Of a DNA stretch of 64,000 nt, positions 61,486 through 64,000 are shown one piece after another. The stretch spans positions 2,170,001-2,234,000 of the forward strand of contig NZ_JABRVS010000001.1 of assembly GCF_013248905.1 (NCBI RefSeq), read 5' to 3'. The position numbers and the translations under genes are program-made. This DNA is from Shewanella sp. VB17. GTDB taxonomy: Bacteria > Pseudomonadota > Gammaproteobacteria > Enterobacterales > Shewanellaceae. The notes below the pieces were generated by a model, which saw nothing but the letters and a program-made list of their open reading frames with translations, had not been told where the DNA came from and ran no database searches. The first letter of the stretch is position 1. The number at the start of each line of letters is the position of its first letter.

Positions 61486-64000
61486 ATGATACAAGAAAAC
61501 CTCGTTGAACTTTCAGATCTTACTTTGGCTGAAAATGGCCAAAATAGCGTGTTGTTAAGAGAGCGGGCGTTATCGCTGCTCCAAACGGTTTGCGGTGACA
61601 CGTGGAGCGATCATAACACGGCCGATCCTGGCATTACTTTATTGGAAGTTCTGGCTTTTGTTATCTCAGATTTAAGTTATCGACTGGACTTTCCTATTGC
61701 TGATTTACTCGCGGTTAATCCCGCAGATGATGACGATGATAATCAGCAGGCATTTTATTTAGCGCCACAAATATTACCCTCAAACTCGGTGACTCTGGCG
61801 GATCATCGTCGGGCTATTATCGATATTCCCGGTATAAAAAATGCGAGTTTTTCTACGGTAAACAATCTTGATAGTACTCAGCACTCAACGAGTGGCAGCC
61901 TGAATATTCGAGTGGATTTAGACGATCACTGGCAAGACAAAAGCCCGCAAGAAAAACATGCTCTATATGACATTGTGCGACAAAAATTTTTATCTGAACG
62001 AAATGTTAATCAAGATCTTAATGCCATTATACCGATTGAAAAACATAAGGTGGTTATTGGTTTTTCATTGGATTTTACACGTATCGATGATCCCCTTAAT
62101 ACCGTTGTTGAGGTATTTAAGCGTACTCAAAACCTGCTTTCTGCAGCGGTTAAACGTTACTCTGGTGATGTGTTAAAGCAGGCGGGGTATAGCGGAGATG
62201 AGATTTATCAAGGGCCCTTGCTTGAACATGGTTTTATTCTCGAACAGGATGTGGCAGATCTGGTGATGCCTAGCACCATTTATGCGTCGGACATCTTTGA
62301 AGCGCTTGACAGTATGAGCGCCTTAAAAAAAATCATGGCGTTCAGCTTTATTCCTGTTGCTGGCGACAGTCTTAATCAAGGAAAAAATTACCTTAACTGG
62401 CGTTTGAAAATGTCAGCCGATCATGTGCCTATGTTTGATATTGCAGCAAGTCTGGCCCAGCTTGAGTTATCGATAGAGGGGCAGGGGTATGTGCTCAGCG
62501 TTGCAGAGAAGCAAACAATACTGGACAGTTTTACACCCAATGCTAATCAAGATATTGATGCTGTTGGTCATAATGATTTTTTGACTGAGTATATAAGTGG
62601 GCGCTATCGGAATCTAAATCAATATATCTCATTGCAACATGAATTTCCGGCGGTGTATAGGTTAGCAGAATCTCGCTTTGACGGGACGATAGGCACGACA
62701 GAGCAGGCTGGCATTTTGCAGTTGAAGGGGTATTTAACCTTGTTTGATCAGATTCTGACTGATCAATGTGCTCAGCTGGATAATTTGAGAAAACTCTTAG
62801 CCTTACCTCAACAAGCCGTTTACACAAGGTTGGCGCAGGTGTTTGCGTGTATGTTGGCTAGCGAGCCACTGTCGTCGGTACAAATTGCTCATTTCTGGCA
62901 AGATGTGCGCCAATTACCGATAACGCAGTTGAGTCAGCCGATCACTAATATCAGTGGGGTGGAACATTTATTAGGGGATTATTTTAGTACTTATCAGCAA
63001 CAGGGCTTTCAACCGTTGGCTGAGCCTGTGTTAAGTGAGAGTCAGCTTGATCGATTACAGCGCAGTATGGCGCATTTACTTGCTCGGTTCGCAGAAACGA
63101 CATTAGATGCAAACCTGCTTAAGTACCGAGCGGTGTTTGGCCATTATTTACAGGACTTTGAACCTATTCCCTCAGATATCAGTACCGATAATGCCTTTAT
63201 CGAGAAATTGACAGGATTAAAACAAATTATCGATTTGGTCAAGATTATTGATCATTACCCTCAGTTAAGTAAGCATCGTGCTGGGGGAGGAAACTATTTG
63301 CACAGTCATATCAGTGAATATTATGTCAGTGGATTAGCGCAACGGATCATGACGTTTATGGGGTTTTCTCATATTGGACAAATTCCACTGGCGACGAATA
63401 ATCGGGAAAGTTTTTATTTGTTAGAAGCCGAGCTATTGAGGCACGGTGGTACCGAAGAGCATTTTGCACGTAATGAACTTTATTTCGTGGTGCCAAACTG
63501 GCCGACGCGCTTAGCAGAAATGCATTTTAATCATCTACTCAATACACAAATTCAGCAGTCTTGTCCGGTACATATTATCCCTCAAGTTATTCGGGTCAAT
63601 CGTCAGGAGATGAGTTTATTTGAGCGAGTTTATTATGCTTGGCTAAATTGTTTAAGTAAGCAGTCGCTGGTGGTGTTACCTGTCCGTGAACCGATTCAAG
63701 CCAGTTTGGATACGGTACAAATATCGTTAGAACAGCAAGAGCTAGTGACGCTTTTATCATTATATCTAAGACATTTCACCTATGAACCCACCCAATTTAT
63801 GTTGTTTCTACTGGAAGAAGTCGGCGGTGAGGTTGGGGAAATGTCTCAGGAAGACTTAATGGTCTGGTTGCTTGAATACAGTAATGAAAGCCTGGTCGAT
63901 GCCCAACTGAACATGTACCTGCTTAATCAGGGAATGCCAGAGGTGATTAAGGCGTTAAAAGCAAAATTAACCCCTGAGCATGCCATCTTACTAGACGATT
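61486..64000 (+). CDS. Afp12-like baseplate wedge protein (3' end outside window)
   Basis: 838 codons are open from ATG at 61486 to the right edge with no stop, so the gene continues. It starts MIQENLVELSDLTLAENGQN and has the segment TWSDHNTADPGITLLEVLAF followed by VISDLSYRLDFPIADLL, which is typical of the Afp12/Pvc12 baseplate component. Its position right after Afp11 matches known loci. Further eCIS genes may lie beyond the window. Confidence 0.85.
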   Translation, partial: MIQENLVELSDLTLAENGQNSVLLRERALSLLQTVCGDTWSDHNTADPGITLLEVLAFVISDLSYRLDFPIADLLAVNPADDDDDNQQAFYLAPQILPSNSVTLADHRRAIIDIPGIKNASFSTVNNLDSTQHSTSGSLNIRVDLDDHWQDKSPQEKHALYDIVRQKFLSERNVNQDLNAIIPIEKHKVVIGFSLDFTRIDDPLNTVVEVFKRTQNLLSAAVKRYSGDVLKQAGYSGDEIYQGPLLEHGFILEQDVADLVMPSTIYASDIFEALDSMSALKKIMAFSFIPVAGDSLNQGKNYLNWRLKMSADHVPMFDIAASLAQLELSIEGQGYVLSVAEKQTILDSFTPNANQDIDAVGHNDFLTEYISGRYRNLNQYISLQHEFPAVYRLAESRFDGTIGTTEQAGILQLKGYLTLFDQILTDQCAQLDNLRKLLALPQQAVYTRLAQVFACMLASEPLSSVQIAHFWQDVRQLPITQLSQPITNISGVEHLLGDYFSTYQQQGFQPLAEPVLSESQLDRLQRSMAHLLARFAETTLDANLLKYRAVFGHYLQDFEPIPSDISTDNAFIEKLTGLKQIIDLVKIIDHYPQLSKHRAGGGNYLHSHISEYYVSGLAQRIMTFMGFSHIGQIPLATNNRESFYLLEAELLRHGGTEEHFARNELYFVVPNWPTRLAEMHFNHLLNTQIQQSCPVHIIPQVIRVNRQEMSLFERVYYAWLNCLSKQSLVVLPVREPIQASLDTVQISLEQQELVTLLSLYLRHFTYEPTQFMLFLLEEVGGEVGEMSQEDLMVWLLEYSNESLVDAQLNMYLLNQGMPEVIKALKAKLTPEHAILLDD

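Noticed and set aside
1..64000. tRNA, rRNA or CRISPR array
   Set aside because: No cloverleaf, rRNA signature or regularly spaced short repeats were seen.

Overview
The window looks like a chromosomal segment of a Shewanella-like marine gammaproteobacterium. Supporting this are a FabV-type enoyl reductase, a sapABCDF peptide-transport operon, a complete pspF/pspABC-ycjXF stress locus, a methionine gamma-lyase, a YbaM-like small protein and several long Y1 (REP-associated type) transposases. This assignment rests on reading the proteins; no database search was possible.

Positions 1-5,800 hold housekeeping and accessory genes: an LRR-protein kinase, a PhnA-like zinc-ribbon protein, YaiI, a pseudouridine kinase/glycosidase pair and a universal stress protein. 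Positions 5,900-13,900 are a scarred region: a decayed Y1 transposase, an intact IS1111-type element with a structured 3' non-coding region (candidate bridge/seekRNA), orphan gene fragments, and a four-gene cassette (HPP membrane protein, TetR, SRPBCC, MarR). Repeated and truncated copies of the fabV 3' end bracket the cassette, and intact fabV follows. Positions 14,000-19,340 are sapABCDF, read leftward. Positions 19,340-25,500 carry more repeats, a Y1 transposase, a truncated nitronate monooxygenase, an EamA transporter with a divergent MocR regulator, and a GNAT. Positions 25,540-32,110 are pspF, pspABC, ycjXF and megL.

From about 32,800 to the right edge lies the main system: an extracellular contractile injection system (eCIS, Afp/PVC/MAC-like) with an unusual layout. 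The left block has an ECF sigma factor, a degenerate GH108-like protein, a NusG paralogue, an AAA+ ATPase (Afp15-like), a DUF4255 terminator protein (Afp16-like), a 1043-aa tail fibre with seven internal repeats, small fibre-related and collar-like proteins, a methyltransferase-TPR-acetyltransferase fusion and a possible payload. A 4.5-kb scarred stretch follows, with a reverse-transcriptase pseudogene, a Y1 transposase with a duplicated 5' end and a nucleotidyltransferase fragment. The right block has a candidate spike-tip protein, a single sheath, two tube proteins, a small Afp6-like protein, the LysM/tube-adaptor protein, the VgrG-like spike, the gp25-like protein, the baseplate-J protein and an Afp12-like protein cut by the window edge.

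The two blocks are joined by a nearly identical 21-bp motif found just upstream of the NusG paralogue and of the sheath gene. The motif resembles the ops element read by RfaH. The reading proposed here is that the ECF sigma factor and the dedicated NusG paralogue switch on the whole locus, with the antiterminator recruited at both motifs. This is inference from sequence and is testable.

No tRNA, rRNA or CRISPR array was recognised.
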